This document shows, piece after piece, positions 9,588 to 18,245 of a DNA stretch of 49,804 bases (the stretch's first letter is position 1; the number at the start of each line of letters is the position of its first letter). Origin of the DNA: Arthrobacter sp. SO3 (GTDB lineage: Bacteria > Actinomycetota > Actinomycetes > Actinomycetales > Micrococcaceae); NCBI RefSeq assembly GCF_020532825.1, contig NZ_MQTS01000093.1:13814-63617 (forward strand), read 5' to 3'. Both the position numbers and the translations under genes were made by a program. The notes beneath the pieces are model-generated. The model did no database searches, was not told the DNA's origin, and saw only the letters and a program-made list of their open reading frames with translations.

Positions 9588-10772
9588 CTAGGCAGCCACG
9601 GTCGGGCCTCCCTCAGATGGCTTGCCCGCCGGCGCCGTGGCGGGCCGCGAAAAAGTGCGTGACGCCCGCGAGCCCGCGATGGTGCTTGCCCCGGTGCTGA
9701 TGAGTGCCCCGAGGATAATGGCCGCGGCTTCTCCCGGTTCCAGCAAATGCAACTGGGAGCCGATAGTGGCGGCGGCAACCGGCACTCCCAATTGGGACGC
9801 TGCAAGCACCGCAAGCGGCAGAGGCTGGCCGACTAGCCGCAGGCTTCCATGGACCAGCAGGGTTCCCAGGCCAAGGCAAATCCCGAGGAGAATCATTCTG
9901 GGGCTTCCGGCAAGAATGCGCAGATTGAGCGAAGCACCCAGCCAGACAAAGAAGACCGGACCAAGAAAGCCATCACTGACGGCGAAGAGCTGATGAGCCA
10001 GCCGCCGGGGTTCGCCCACCGCTGCGACCACGAGGCCGAAGGAAAACCCGGCCAGCATGATGGACACGTGGCCCGCGACGGCAAGTCCGGAGAGCGCGAA
10101 GAGCAGAGCAAGTTGGATCCTCAACTCCAGGGCGAACTTCCGGCCCTCGGAAACGTCATGCAACCGTCCGCGCGTGCCGCTGCGCTCCAGCCAGCGAAGC
10201 ACAAAGAACAAAACCGCAGCGCACACCGCGACGAGCACCGCCCCGAGGGCTGCCCTCGGGGCGTTGGATGGGTCAACAGCAAGAGGAAGCGCCACGATGC
10301 AGGCGATGTCCGCTACCGCAACCTGTGCCGTCGTCATCAGGACCTTTGGTCCCGTCAGCCGCAGTGAATCGACGATCGGCAGGACCAAGGCTGCCGAAGA
10401 GGACGCGAGCAGAACGATGTAAAGGGGAGCATGGCCGGTGCCAAAGGCAAAGGCAATGACGATTCCGACGGCGCCCGCGAGCACCGCGGCGATGCCGGCA
10501 CGCAGGGCGCCACCACCCAGTGCGGGCCGGATGGCTGCGTCCCGCACTGGGACATGCGTCCCGGCGACGAACATGATGAGGGCGAATCCGACGTCGGCCA
10601 CAAAGGTGAACGTAGGATCTGAGGAGTCCACCAGGTCCAGACCCGTGTGCCCGATGGCGATTCCAGCCAGCAACTCCCCCACCACCACGGGAAGATGCCA
10701 TTTTTCGGGGAGCGCCAGCAGCGGCCCGAGGAGAGCTACCGCGGCGATCAGCGAAAGCTGAAAGAATGACAC
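9588..10772 (-). CDS. Cation:proton antiporter, CPA2/KefB-like
   Basis: This 394-residue polytopic membrane protein has about 12 hydrophobic helices and the CPA2 monovalent cation:proton antiporter pattern. Blocks include WHLPVVVGELLAGIAIGHTGL near the N-terminus, VGFALIMFVAGTHVP, and SSSAALVLPIVDSL with the unwound-helix region. No C-terminal TrkA-N domain follows, so it is a short form. The ion is not predictable from sequence. The frame begins with GTG at 10772, only three bases after an AAGGAGG ribosome site, which is unusually tight. It lies 38 bases downstream of the ParB-like gene on the same strand and may share its transcript. Confidence 0.88.
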   Translation of the reverse strand: MSFFQLSLIAAVALLGPLLALPEKWHLPVVVGELLAGIAIGHTGLDLVDSSDPTFTFVADVGFALIMFVAGTHVPVRDAAIRPALGGGALRAGIAAVLAGAVGIVIAFAFGTGHAPLYIVLLASSSAALVLPIVDSLRLTGPKVLMTTAQVAVADIACIVALPLAVDPSNAPRAALGAVLVAVCAAVLFFVLRWLERSGTRGRLHDVSEGRKFALELRIQLALLFALSGLAVAGHVSIMLAGFSFGLVVAAVGEPRRLAHQLFAVSDGFLGPVFFVWLGASLNLRILAGSPRMILLGICLGLGTLLVHGSLRLVGQPLPLAVLAASQLGVPVAAATIGSQLHLLEPGEAAAIILGALISTGASTIAGSRASRTFSRPATAPAGKPSEGGPTVAA

Positions 10773-10810
10773 GTTCCTCCTTCTACCGGCATTGCGGTTG
10801 CTTGCGGAGG

Positions 10811-11206
10811 TTACCGGGGCGCGTCAGCGAGTTTGAGTGGAATGTCGGTGTTTTCGTCCGTGTAGTAGCTTGCGCACACCCGGTGGTAGCCGTCGGCCAC
10901 CTGCGCGGGAATGCCCCGGGCCAGGTCGCCCGTGACCATCAGGACAGGAGAGAGCTTCCTGCCTTCCTTGATCTTCTTCAGGTCCGAGGCCACGTGGGCG
11001 TTGTCCTCGGGCAGCAGCGCCAGCCTCGCGGCCCGGAGAATGTCCTTCGCCTTGCGATGCTGGATTGGGGCGACCATGAGCGAGGCGACAACGGAGGCGA
11101 CGACATCGTCGGATTCAAGTAAGGAAAGATAGGCCGCCGCGCACGGATAATCTTGCTCCTCAGGCTGCGGCAACCAGCGGACCTCGCGCTTGTTTTCGTC
11201 AGGCAT
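10811..11206 (-). CDS. Small protein with a ParB/sulfiredoxin-like motif
   Basis: This 131-residue soluble protein begins MPDENKREVRWLPQPEE. The C-terminal half contains KLSPVLMVTGDLARG followed by VADGYHRVCASYY. The DGxHR pattern resembles the nucleotide-binding loop of the ParB/sulfiredoxin fold, in which a 'DGHHRV' turn follows a beta strand. The N-terminal half is helical (SLLESDDVVASVVASLM). No DNA-binding helix-turn-helix follows, so it is not a classical partition protein. The family is uncertain. It lies upstream of the antiporter on the same strand. Confidence 0.65.
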   Translation of the reverse strand: MPDENKREVRWLPQPEEQDYPCAAAYLSLLESDDVVASVVASLMVAPIQHRKAKDILRAARLALLPEDNAHVASDLKKIKEGRKLSPVLMVTGDLARGIPAQVADGYHRVCASYYTDENTDIPLKLADAPR

Positions 11207-11692
11207 GCTTCTTGGAATCCCAGCCCATTGCTCCCTCCACGGCGCGGATGGATAGTGGACTCACAGTACTCACGGCGTTGCATGCGGTCAACGGCGGCCC
11301 TGCTGCAGCGTGTGGACGTCCTGAAACAGCCATCGATGAAGAGCACTGAGGCGACTCCCTCCGAAGCACACGGAATCCGGCCCAGCCCGGCACCGGTACG
11401 GCTCAGCGAAAGCGAGTATGACGCCGTCGCCAATCACCACCTCACCGCCTCCGCCAGGCCGCAGTCTCCGATCCGGAGGCCACCCGCTCAGCCTGCGGGC
11501 AACCCCGGCCCGTCTCAAGAGATGACGCCAACCCCACTCAAAGTCGATGGCGATGCCCGCTGGGCCATTGCATGGATGTTCTCACCGACAACAGGCAACG
11601 TCGTTTCGCTGACCTGGAGGAAAGTGTCAGACGCCGTGCGGTGCTCTTTCCGGTCTCCTTTCCGGCCGCGTTCGTGACGCCGGCCCGTGCCG
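11207..11692. other. Intergenic region, no supported gene
   Basis: This stretch of almost 490 bases has short open frames on both strands, but none has a ribosome site plus a recognisable protein. Compositional bias is weak. It may be decayed sequence. Confidence 0.5.
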
Positions 11693-12451
11693 TCACACGG
11701 CTGTGTAGCCACCGTCGATCAGGTAGTAGGCACCAGTTACGAACGAGGCCTCTTCAGAGAGGAGGAAGCAGACCACGTGGGACACCTCCTCTGACGTGCC
11801 AAGTCGACCGAGGGGGTGCTTGTCTGCGAGGGCACCCATAACGTCAGGGCTTAGGTTGTTCTCCAGGAGCGGCGTCCTGATGTATCCGGGGCCAACGGAA
11901 TTGATCCGCAGGCCCAGGGGGCCGTACTCAGCAGCGGCATTCTTAGTGATACCCACTACGCCATGCTTGGCGGCGGTGTACGCTCCGTTGCCCAGGGCAG
12001 CTACGGTGCCGTGGATGGAGGCCATGTTCACAATGGCGCAGTTCTGGGCACCGGCTTGGAGCATCTGCGGGATCTGGTAGCGCATGCCGTAGAGCACGCC
12101 GCTGAGGTTAATTCCGATGACCTTGTCCCACTCGTCCAAGTCTGTCTCGCCAGCCGGGGCAGCTTTGCCCCCCACACCGGCATTGTTGACCGCCAGGTGC
12201 AAGCCGCCATAGGTATCAACGGCGTGCCTCACCACCATCTCCGAATCCTCCTTTTCAGCAGTATCCTGCCGGACTGCTGAAGCAGTCCCGCCGGTGCCCA
12301 CGATTTCCTTAACGACGCGCTGCGCGGCATCGAAATTGATATCTGTGACGACCACGCTCGCTCCTTTGGCGGCGAGCTCCTTGCTGATTGCTTCGCCAAG
12401 GCCGGAGCCTCCTCCGGTAATGAGCGCCACTTTGTCCGTGAACTGCGCCAT
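11693..12451 (-). CDS. Short-chain dehydrogenase/reductase
   Basis: This 252-residue classical SDR oxidises or reduces an alcohol/ketone with NAD(P). It shows the cofactor motif TGGGSGLG at 13-20, Asp37 after strand 2 (which favours NAD), NNAG at 89-92, and the catalytic Ser145, Tyr158 and Lys162 (YTAAK). The PG motif (VGPGYIRTPL) and the FVTGAYYLIDGGYTAV C-terminus are typical. The start at 12451 has GAGAGGG six bases upstream. The open frame extends seven codons further without a better site. The substrate cannot be told from sequence. Confidence 0.92.
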   Translation of the reverse strand: MAQFTDKVALITGGGSGLGEAISKELAAKGASVVVTDINFDAAQRVVKEIVGTGGTASAVRQDTAEKEDSEMVVRHAVDTYGGLHLAVNNAGVGGKAAPAGETDLDEWDKVIGINLSGVLYGMRYQIPQMLQAGAQNCAIVNMASIHGTVAALGNGAYTAAKHGVVGITKNAAAEYGPLGLRINSVGPGYIRTPLLENNLSPDVMGALADKHPLGRLGTSEEVSHVVCFLLSEEASFVTGAYYLIDGGYTAV

Positions 12452-12670
12452 GTTGTTCCCTCTCCGGTCCACACCGCAGAGAGTCCGCGGTGACCACGGA
12501 TCACGCTACCGTTCCGCCCTTGCAGGGGGAAGACTGGGTCCGAAGCCGTCAGGAAGGTAGCGGCGGCAGTAAAGGCAGACGTTGGGTCCGCCCAAAGATC
12601 CCGGAGGGAGCGTGCAAAGAGCGGTGCAGGTCTTCAAGCCGGCCTTCGACCCGGTCGCACCCGAACGTGC

Positions 12671-12826
12671 AGGCTGGAGTGGTGTGTGGCCAGGAACGAA
12701 TTCGGTGAAGCTGTTCGCGACGGCAATGATGGGCTGGCCGAAATCCACACGGGCCACGCCGGCGGCGAGCAGCAGTGCGCGGGCGCCGGCCACTTTTCGG
12801 CCATGGGTGACAGTGCGGGAACGTAG
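12671..12826 (-). pseudogene. ilvD: Dihydroxy-acid dehydratase N-terminal fragment
   Basis: This minus-strand piece encodes about 52 residues clearly matching the N-terminus of dihydroxy-acid dehydratase, the Fe-S enzyme of branched-chain amino acid synthesis. It reads [19 protein letters not shown], then [17 protein letters not shown], against the family pattern RSATTTHGRNMAGARALW...PIIAVVNSFTQFVPGH. There is no start codon (the family Met is Val here). The homology stops abruptly after HTPLQP, and the following sequence is unrelated. Everything carrying the Fe-S ligands is missing, so it is a dead remnant lying just downstream of the quinone-reductase-like gene. Confidence 0.72.
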
Positions 12827-12840
12827 CGAAGCGTTATCGG

Positions 12841-13872
12841 CTAGCCCGCTGACACATCGATCAATACCTTGCCGACGATGCTCTCTTCCACCGCCGTGTG
12901 GGCCGCAGCCGTGTCAGCCAGGTCAAAGCGATGCAGCGGCAGGCCTGCGGCCTCTCCCACCGGAAGGGCGGCGTCGGCGATGGCCGCATTGATGTCCTCC
13001 GCGGCGGCGTGCACCGCCGCCATGCCAACGGTGTAGAGCAGCACGAACTGGTAGCGGACGTTGAGGCTGAAATGCCTGCGCACGTCCAGGCTCACCTGAT
13101 CGCCACCGTTGTTGGCGTAGACCGCGACGGAGCCGCGGTTGCGGATCACCGCCAGGTCGAGTTCCGCGTTCTGCGCGGGTGCCACCTCCACGATCTGGTC
13201 GACGCCGTTGGGAGCGATCCGGCGGATCTCTTCGGCCGCGTGGGTTTCCCGGTAATTGATAACGTGATCGGCGCCGGCGGCCACGACCAGCGCAGCCTTC
13301 GCCGGTCCGCTCACGGTCGTGATCACAACGGCACCGGCCCACTTGGCGAGCTGGATCGCCGCATGGCCCACGGCGCCGGCCCCTCCAGCGACGAGGACTA
13401 CCTTGCCGTCCAAGGCTCCCGGGTGCAGACGCCGCGGGCCGTCCTCGGCGATGGTCAGGGCCCGGTGGGCGGTGATCGCGGGAACGCCCAGGCTTGCGCC
13501 GAGGTCGAACCCGGCGTTTTCCGGTAGCGGAAAGACCCGCTCGGCCGGCAGGACAGCGAACTCCTGCGCTGTCCCGCCGCCGGCGCGCTGGTAGGCGGCC
13601 AAAGCCAGCCAGACTCTGTCGCCGACGTGGAGGTGCTCGACGCCGGGTCCGACCGCGTCCACCACTCCGGAGCCGTCCTGGTTCGGCACGACCTCCGCGA
13701 AGGGCAAGGGCTCGCCCGGTTTGGCGCCGCGGCGCGACTTCCAGTCGGTGGGGTTCACCGCGGAGACCATGATCCGTACCCGCGCCTCCCCCCGCCCCGG
13801 GTCGCGGATCTCGCGGTCGACTAGCTCGAGAACAGACGGATCACCGGTGGCACGGTACACGATTTCTTTCAT
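12841..13872 (-). CDS. NADPH:quinone reductase-like oxidoreductase (MDR family)
   Basis: This 343-residue medium-chain dehydrogenase/reductase is of the zinc-free quinone oxidoreductase type. It has the GroES-like N-terminal domain ([14 protein letters not shown] at about 37-50, then [17 protein letters not shown]) and the Rossmann motif [23 protein letters not shown] at about 158-180, which binds NADPH. No structural-zinc cysteine cluster is present. The start at 13872 gives [17 protein letters not shown], the normal N-terminus. An open extension to 14466 is unrelated sequence and carries a regulator remnant. The substrate is unknown, probably a quinone or enone. Confidence 0.9.
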   Translation of the reverse strand: MKEIVYRATGDPSVLELVDREIRDPGRGEARVRIMVSAVNPTDWKSRRGAKPGEPLPFAEVVPNQDGSGVVDAVGPGVEHLHVGDRVWLALAAYQRAGGGTAQEFAVLPAERVFPLPENAGFDLGASLGVPAITAHRALTIAEDGPRRLHPGALDGKVVLVAGGAGAVGHAAIQLAKWAGAVVITTVSGPAKAALVVAAGADHVINYRETHAAEEIRRIAPNGVDQIVEVAPAQNAELDLAVIRNRGSVAVYANNGGDQVSLDVRRHFSLNVRYQFVLLYTVGMAAVHAAAEDINAAIADAALPVGEAAGLPLHRFDLADTAAAHTAVEESIVGKVLIDVSAG

Positions 13873-14043
13873 ACTCAGACCTAACGCCGGCTCCGACCGA
13901 AAATTCCCGCCAGCGCCGGACCAGGTTCCGGCACCGGTCCTTCCAAGCCCTGAAACCCAGCGTGCCCGGCGCCTATTACAGAGGATTTGAGATGCTGATC
14001 CGGGCATCCACGCCCGCGTGTCTCTAAGGCGTGACCCGGTCTC

Positions 14044-14133
14044 CGATGCCACCTCAGTGAGCAGACAGCGGGGCTTGGCGGTGTCCGGTTCCAGCTTGCG
14101 CCGCAGCTGGGCCAGGTAGACGCGCTCCACCAC
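14044..14133 (-). pseudogene. KdpE/OmpR-type response regulator remnant
   Basis: Thirty codons on the minus strand read VERVYLAQLRRKLEPD and PRCLLTEVASE. These match the recognition helix and beginning of the wing of an OmpR-family response regulator. The intact KdpE in this same window has LRVYMAQLRRKLEPE and PRHFLTEAGIG at the same place. No start, receiver domain or proper C-terminus is present. It sits inside the open frame extending upstream of the quinone-reductase-like gene and is a dead fragment, perhaps from a second kdp locus. Confidence 0.62.
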
Positions 14134-14675
14134 GACTCCTAGGGCCACAGCTACCCCGGGCCGACGGCATTTGCGACGCCTGAGCCAGTAGCCGTGTCGG
14201 CTGAGCTGGCCTCCAGTACCGAAGCGTTCAACCCGGCACCGCTGATCTTCCTCATCGGCGGTCCCGCAGGCCGTCGCCCTGGTGTGGTTCGTCCGCCCGG
14301 TCCGGGCAGCAATGGCGCCGGTCGTTGCCCGCAGGGGCCCGTGAGTGAAGAGTCTGCCCTCCCTCACCGCTTCCTGACCATCGAGCAGACTGCGGCCTGG
14401 ATCGCCGCCGGTAACCTCGCCATGGCCGGCTGGGCTTTGTCGCCTTGCAGCGCCGGCTGACGACATCGAAAAGCTCGGCTGCCTTCCCTTGTCCGGGAAT
14501 CCCCGGCGTCGTTCGCGGCATTATTCTGTTGGCGGCCGCGGGCCTGGACATCCGCGGCGTTCCCATCTCTGGCAGGCGGGAGCGGGAGCAGACGGCCGGA
14601 ATCCTTGCCCCCCGTACCTGTCGTGGGCATCATAAGAAATGCACTCATGCCGCGAACTTACACAGGGAGAAGGCC
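14134..14675. other. Intergenic region with no intact gene
   Basis: Several frames stay open here because of GC bias, but none gives a recognisable protein or a ribosome site. Together with the adjacent ilvD and KdpE-like remnants it looks like decayed or recombined DNA. It includes the leader of the next oxidoreductase gene. Confidence 0.5.
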
Positions 14676-15587
14676 CTGAAAGCTGTTCAGTTTGCCGGGT
14701 ATGGCGGCCCGGAAGTCCTCAAAGTCGTCGACATCGAGGAGCCCCACGCCCGCGCCGGCCAGATCCGCATCGCCGTTCGTGCGGCAGGCGTGAATGCCTT
14801 CGACTGGAAGATTCGCAGCGGAGCACTGGCAGCCGTGATGCCGATCGATTTTCCCGCCGGCGTAGGGATGGACGCCTCGGGAGTCGTGGACGAGGTCGGT
14901 GATGGTGTGGAAGGGGTCGCCGTCGGCGACGCGGTCTTCGGCACCGCCGCCACGGGTGCCACGGCCCAGTACGCGGTGCTGGCCGAGTGGGCGAAGAAGC
15001 CGGAGAGTCTCTCCTTCGAAGAGGCGGCCGGATACCCGATGTCGACCGAAACGGCGTGCCGGGCGTTGAATCTACCGCCTTTGGAGCCCGGCCAGACTCT
15101 CCTTGTCAACGGAGCCGCAGGGGGCGTCGGACTGGCCGCCGTCCAGTTTGCCCTCGCTGGCGGAGCGACCGTGATCGGCACGGCCAGCGAAGGCAATCAC
15201 GAGTATCTGCGCTCCCTGGGTGCCATCCCGACGACGTATGGCCCCGGTCTGGTCGGCCGGGTGCGGGAGCTTGCCCCGCACGGCGTCGATGTCGCCTTCG
15301 ACGCGGTGGGCTCCGGCATCCTGCCGGAGCTTATTGAGCTCACGGGCAGTGCCGGGAAGGTCATCACCATCGCCGACAGCAGGGCCGCCGAGTACGGCGT
15401 GCGGTTCACCGGCGGCCAGGGCCCCGGCCATGCGCCGGAAGCACGCGCCGAAGCTGCAGCATTGTTCGAACAGGGAAAGTTTCGGCTGCCGGTCGCGGAG
15501 ACTTTTTCACTGGAGAATGTCGCGGCCGCGCAAGCGAAAAGTGAACAGGGCCACGTGCTCGGCAAATACATCGTGACCGTTAACTGA
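14676..15587 (+). CDS. NADP-dependent oxidoreductase (MDR family), probable CTG start
   Basis: This is a 303-residue zinc-free medium-chain oxidoreductase. Landmarks are AVQFAGYGGPEVLKVVD at the N-terminus, VNAFDWKIRSGAL, VGMDASGVVDEVG and the NADPH-binding block LLVNGAAGGVGLAAVQFALAGGA at about 143-165. The C-terminus VLGKYIVTVN is complete. The conserved N-terminal 'MKAVQ' begins here with CTG at 14676, which has GGGAG six bases upstream. No ATG, GTG or TTG occurs in frame between that point and 14445. A rare CTG start is therefore the simplest reading. The alternative is a start-codon mutation with loss of function. It is related to, but clearly distinct from, the oxidoreductase on the other strand nearby. 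Confidence 0.82.
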   Translation: MKAVQFAGYGGPEVLKVVDIEEPHARAGQIRIAVRAAGVNAFDWKIRSGALAAVMPIDFPAGVGMDASGVVDEVGDGVEGVAVGDAVFGTAATGATAQYAVLAEWAKKPESLSFEEAAGYPMSTETACRALNLPPLEPGQTLLVNGAAGGVGLAAVQFALAGGATVIGTASEGNHEYLRSLGAIPTTYGPGLVGRVRELAPHGVDVAFDAVGSGILPELIELTGSAGKVITIADSRAAEYGVRFTGGQGPGHAPEARAEAAALFEQGKFRLPVAETFSLENVAAAQAKSEQGHVLGKYIVTVN

Positions 15588-15923
15588 CCGGAACCCCGGG
15601 GGCCCATCCACACAGTGGCCGCCCCATGAATGGGCCATCTCGCAAAAGGACCACTACTTGTCCTTGGAAGGATTCGGGTCGTTGCCATAAGAGCTCTCTC
15701 GCCAATGGTCCCGTCGAGCTTCTTGATCGTGTGCTCTGCCTGCCGGTCCGGCGGCTTGATCGTGTCAACCTGATCGGAGCCAATGCGGACGGCCCGAACG
15801 GTACCCACGTGAGACGCCAATCACGCATCTGTGGTGCCCGCAGCACAGGCGCTGGTGACGCTTTTCGCCCACCGTGCGCGGGCCGCTGTTGCCCTCGCCA
15901 TGGCAGGGCAGTTCTGGACCTGT
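15588..15923. other. Intergenic region between convergent genes
   Basis: I see no convincing gene or remnant here. A C/G-rich stretch directly after the oxidoreductase stop (CCCCGGGGGCC) could contribute to termination. Confidence 0.45.
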
Positions 15924-17165
15924 CTAGGTGGCGGGTCCCTGCGCGGGAGAGGGTTTGAGCAGGGGAATGAATGCGATCAGTGCGACAAACTGCGTTGTGA
16001 CCGTGAAGATAAAGAGACCGGTGAGGGAGGCCGAGTAGAGGGCTCCAATGATGGTGGACCCGGCGAGCCAGGCCACGCCGTAGATCGCCGTGAAGATGCC
16101 GTATCCGGTCCCGCGCGTGGCGGCGGGGACGAGGTCTGCGACGGCGGCGCGGAGCGTGGATTCGTGGATGCCCAAGGCAGCTCCCCAGGCGACGGCACCG
16201 GCCCAGACTAGAACAGGGGTTGTGCTGAAAGATAGGAACGGGACGGCGGCGGTCAGTGGCAGGGCGATGAGCAGGCCGCGTAGCCCGATCCGGTCGTAGA
16301 GCGCCCCGGAGCCAAGGGCTGCCAGGGCTGCTGCGCCCATGGATACGGCGTAAGTGACCGGGATCAGCGCAGACGGCATAACCTTCTGGACTTCAAGGTG
16401 GTAGGAGATGACCCCGAAGGTGGAGAACCCGAACATCGACACGGCGGTGAACGCGCCGTACCACCAGAACCGGGCCGGCAAGGGGACACGGACACGGACC
16501 TGCCCGGGTGCACGGGCAGGTTCGCTGGCCAACTTTGTGTCGTAGCGTGCAGGATCGGGGGCCGCCCGGCGGAGCAGTATCACGGCGACGAGGGCTGCTG
16601 CGCCCGGGATGGCAAGGACGCCGAATCCGAGCTGGAAACCGGAGATGGCGACCATGAGTCCGACGAGCAGCGGGCCCAGGAGTGCGCCGGACTGGTCGAG
16701 GGCCTCGTGGATGGCGAAGGCCTTCCCGCGTCCCATCTCCGCCCCCGCGTGGGAAAGCATCGTGTCCCGGGCCGGGGTGCGGACGGCTTTGCCAAACCGC
16801 TCCATGATGACCAGCGCCGACGCCTGCCATAACGAGCTGGCCAGGGCCATGAACGGCACGGCGATCACGGTCAGGGCGTACCCGGCGATGGTCAGCGGCC
16901 AGTATTTGCGGGTCCTGTCCGCCAGGGGTCCGGTGCCCAGTCGCAGGACCAGGGCCACGGCCTCCCCGAACCCGGTGATGAAACCGACCATGACCGCGGA
17001 CGCGCCAAGGGTGGCCAGGAACGGTCCCGTGATGGACCGGGCACCTTCGTAGACGACGTCGGCGAGCATGCTGACCACGCCGAAGGTCAGCACGAATCCC
17101 ATGGGTCCGAGCCTGTTCCGTTGGGTTTTCTCTGTCCCGTCCGTCGTGACGTGCTCCCGATTCAT
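15924..17165 (-). CDS. MFS transporter, last gene of the fluoride operon
   Basis: This 413-residue major facilitator transporter has 12 helices. The loop-2/3 signature reads RLGTGPLADRTRKYWPLTIAGYAL, and FGKAVRTPARDTMLSHA follows. It belongs to the group of MFS proteins often annotated only as 'MFS transporter', and its cargo is unknown. It is read in the same direction as, and starts 58 bases after, the second FluC gene, so it is probably the last gene of the fluoride-induced operon. By position it could export a fluoride-related toxic anion or a by-product, but that is inference. The ribosome site before the ATG is weak. Confidence 0.88.
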   Translation of the reverse strand: MNREHVTTDGTEKTQRNRLGPMGFVLTFGVVSMLADVVYEGARSITGPFLATLGASAVMVGFITGFGEAVALVLRLGTGPLADRTRKYWPLTIAGYALTVIAVPFMALASSLWQASALVIMERFGKAVRTPARDTMLSHAGAEMGRGKAFAIHEALDQSGALLGPLLVGLMVAISGFQLGFGVLAIPGAAALVAVILLRRAAPDPARYDTKLASEPARAPGQVRVRVPLPARFWWYGAFTAVSMFGFSTFGVISYHLEVQKVMPSALIPVTYAVSMGAAALAALGSGALYDRIGLRGLLIALPLTAAVPFLSFSTTPVLVWAGAVAWGAALGIHESTLRAAVADLVPAATRGTGYGIFTAIYGVAWLAGSTIIGALYSASLTGLFIFTVTTQFVALIAFIPLLKPSPAQGPAT

Positions 17166-17223
17166 TTCCGACCCTGCCGCTCCCTGGTCTGGTTCGTGGG
17201 TGTGGTTCGCTGGCTGGCCGGTC

Positions 17224-17601
17224 TCATCGAAGGCTTGCCAGGGCGAGGCCTGCGGCCGTGGCGCCCACTGCGGCGGCGGCGGTGCCGATCCCGTTCAGGA
17301 GGGCCAGGCCGGTGCGGCGGGACTGGATGAGCCGGACGGTTTCGAAGCTGGCGGTGCTGAAGGTCGTGTATCCGCCCAGGAACCCGGTCCCGGCGATGGC
17401 TTGGAGTTCGACGGGTGCGGCGTGGGCGATCACGGCCCCGGCGCCCAGGCCAAGCAGGAAGGATCCGGTGATGTTGATGGCGATGGTTCCGATGGGCAGG
17501 GCGGTGCGGATTTTGGAGCGGACCAGCCCGTCGACGACGAAGCGGGTTCCGGCGCCGAGGCCGCCGGCGAGGCCGAGCAAAAGTATGGTCAGGATGGTCA
17601 T
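17224..17601 (-). CDS. crcB: Fluoride channel subunit FluC/CrcB
   Basis: This 125-residue, four-helix protein is of the FluC (CrcB) family, the small dual-topology channels that let fluoride leave the cell. Signature elements are GLGAGTRF near residue 14, PIGTIAINITGSFLLG with the conserved Asn, and GTGFLGGYTTFSTASFET, the Phe-box and Na+-site region. It overlaps the upstream crcB gene by ATGA, so the two subunits are made together. Paired crcB genes typically form heterodimeric channels. It sits in an operon behind a fluoride riboswitch. Confidence 0.95.
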   Translation of the reverse strand: MTILTILLLGLAGGLGAGTRFVVDGLVRSKIRTALPIGTIAINITGSFLLGLGAGAVIAHAAPVELQAIAGTGFLGGYTTFSTASFETVRLIQSRRTGLALLNGIGTAAAAVGATAAGLALASLR

Positions 17602-18245
17602 TGTCTGCTCTCCTGCCGGTCGGGGCGGAGGGTCGATTCCCGGCGTCGGGTGGTCATTCTGCTGTGGTGTCCGGCGGCGACCCGGATCCCGGCCACTGTT
17701 GCCACGGCGCCGCCGAGCAGTGTGGCGCCGAGATAGACCAGGGCGTCGGCAGGGCGTCCGGCCCCGAGCAGGGTGTTCGTTTCCAGGGCCAGGGTGCTGT
17801 AGGTGGTGAAGGCGCCCATGAAGCCGGTGCCGGCGAGCAGGCGGATCACCCTGAGCCGTCCGGCGTCCGCACCGCGCCGGACCAGTGCCTCCAGCAGGAC
17901 GCCGAGCAGCAACGCCCCGGTCAGGTTGATGATCAGGGTCGGCAGCGGCCAGCCTCCCGGGGACGGCAGGACGGTGCTGAGACCGAAGCGGGCCAGCGCG
18001 CCGAACACACCTCCGGTGATGACGACCAGCACGAAGCCGGGGTGCAGGTGCACGGGGCGGTGGGCGCGGGCCGCACCCAGGGTGCCCGCGTCCGCCGCGT
18101 CGCTGTCGATGGGCAGGTCCGCGGGCCCGGCAGTGCCGGTGGGGGCCGGTCCGGCGTCGGTGGGCAGCCTCCCCGGGGCCGGCTTGGCGTTCTTGTCGGC
18201 GGCCCGGACGGATGCGGCTGTGGTCTCGGGGGTGGGCGGTTCCAT
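17598..18245 (-). CDS. crcB: Fluoride channel subunit FluC/CrcB with long N-terminal tail
   Basis: This is the second FluC family subunit, 215 residues. The conserved four-helix core starts at about residue 70 (VLVVITGGVFGALARFGLS) and continues through LIINLTGALLLGVLLEA to GTGFMGAFTTYSTLALET, which carries the Phe-box and Thr/Ser ion-path residues. The first 65-70 residues form a Pro/Ala-rich, disordered-looking tail not found in typical FluC proteins (about 125 aa). A Lys/Arg-rich C-terminal tail is also present. The tail may be real, because the ATG overlaps the stress-protein stop by one base (TGATG). No alternative start near the core has a clear ribosome site. Confidence 0.93.
   Translation of the reverse strand: MEPPTPETTAASVRAADKNAKPAPGRLPTDAGPAPTGTAGPADLPIDSDAADAGTLGAARAHRPVHLHPGFVLVVITGGVFGALARFGLSTVLPSPGGWPLPTLIINLTGALLLGVLLEALVRRGADAGRLRVIRLLAGTGFMGAFTTYSTLALETNTLLGAGRPADALVYLGATLLGGAVATVAGIRVAAGHHSRMTTRRRESTLRPDRQESRQ

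Noticed and set aside
13873..14466. N-terminal extension making the quinone-reductase-like protein 541 aa
   Set aside because: The added part is unrelated Arg-rich sequence containing a regulator remnant; family N-terminus and start lie at 13872.
15197..15820. Minus-strand open frame overlapping the end of the CTG-start oxidoreductase
   Set aside because: Most is antisense to the oxidoreductase; the unique first 60 codons match nothing I know and lack a ribosome site.
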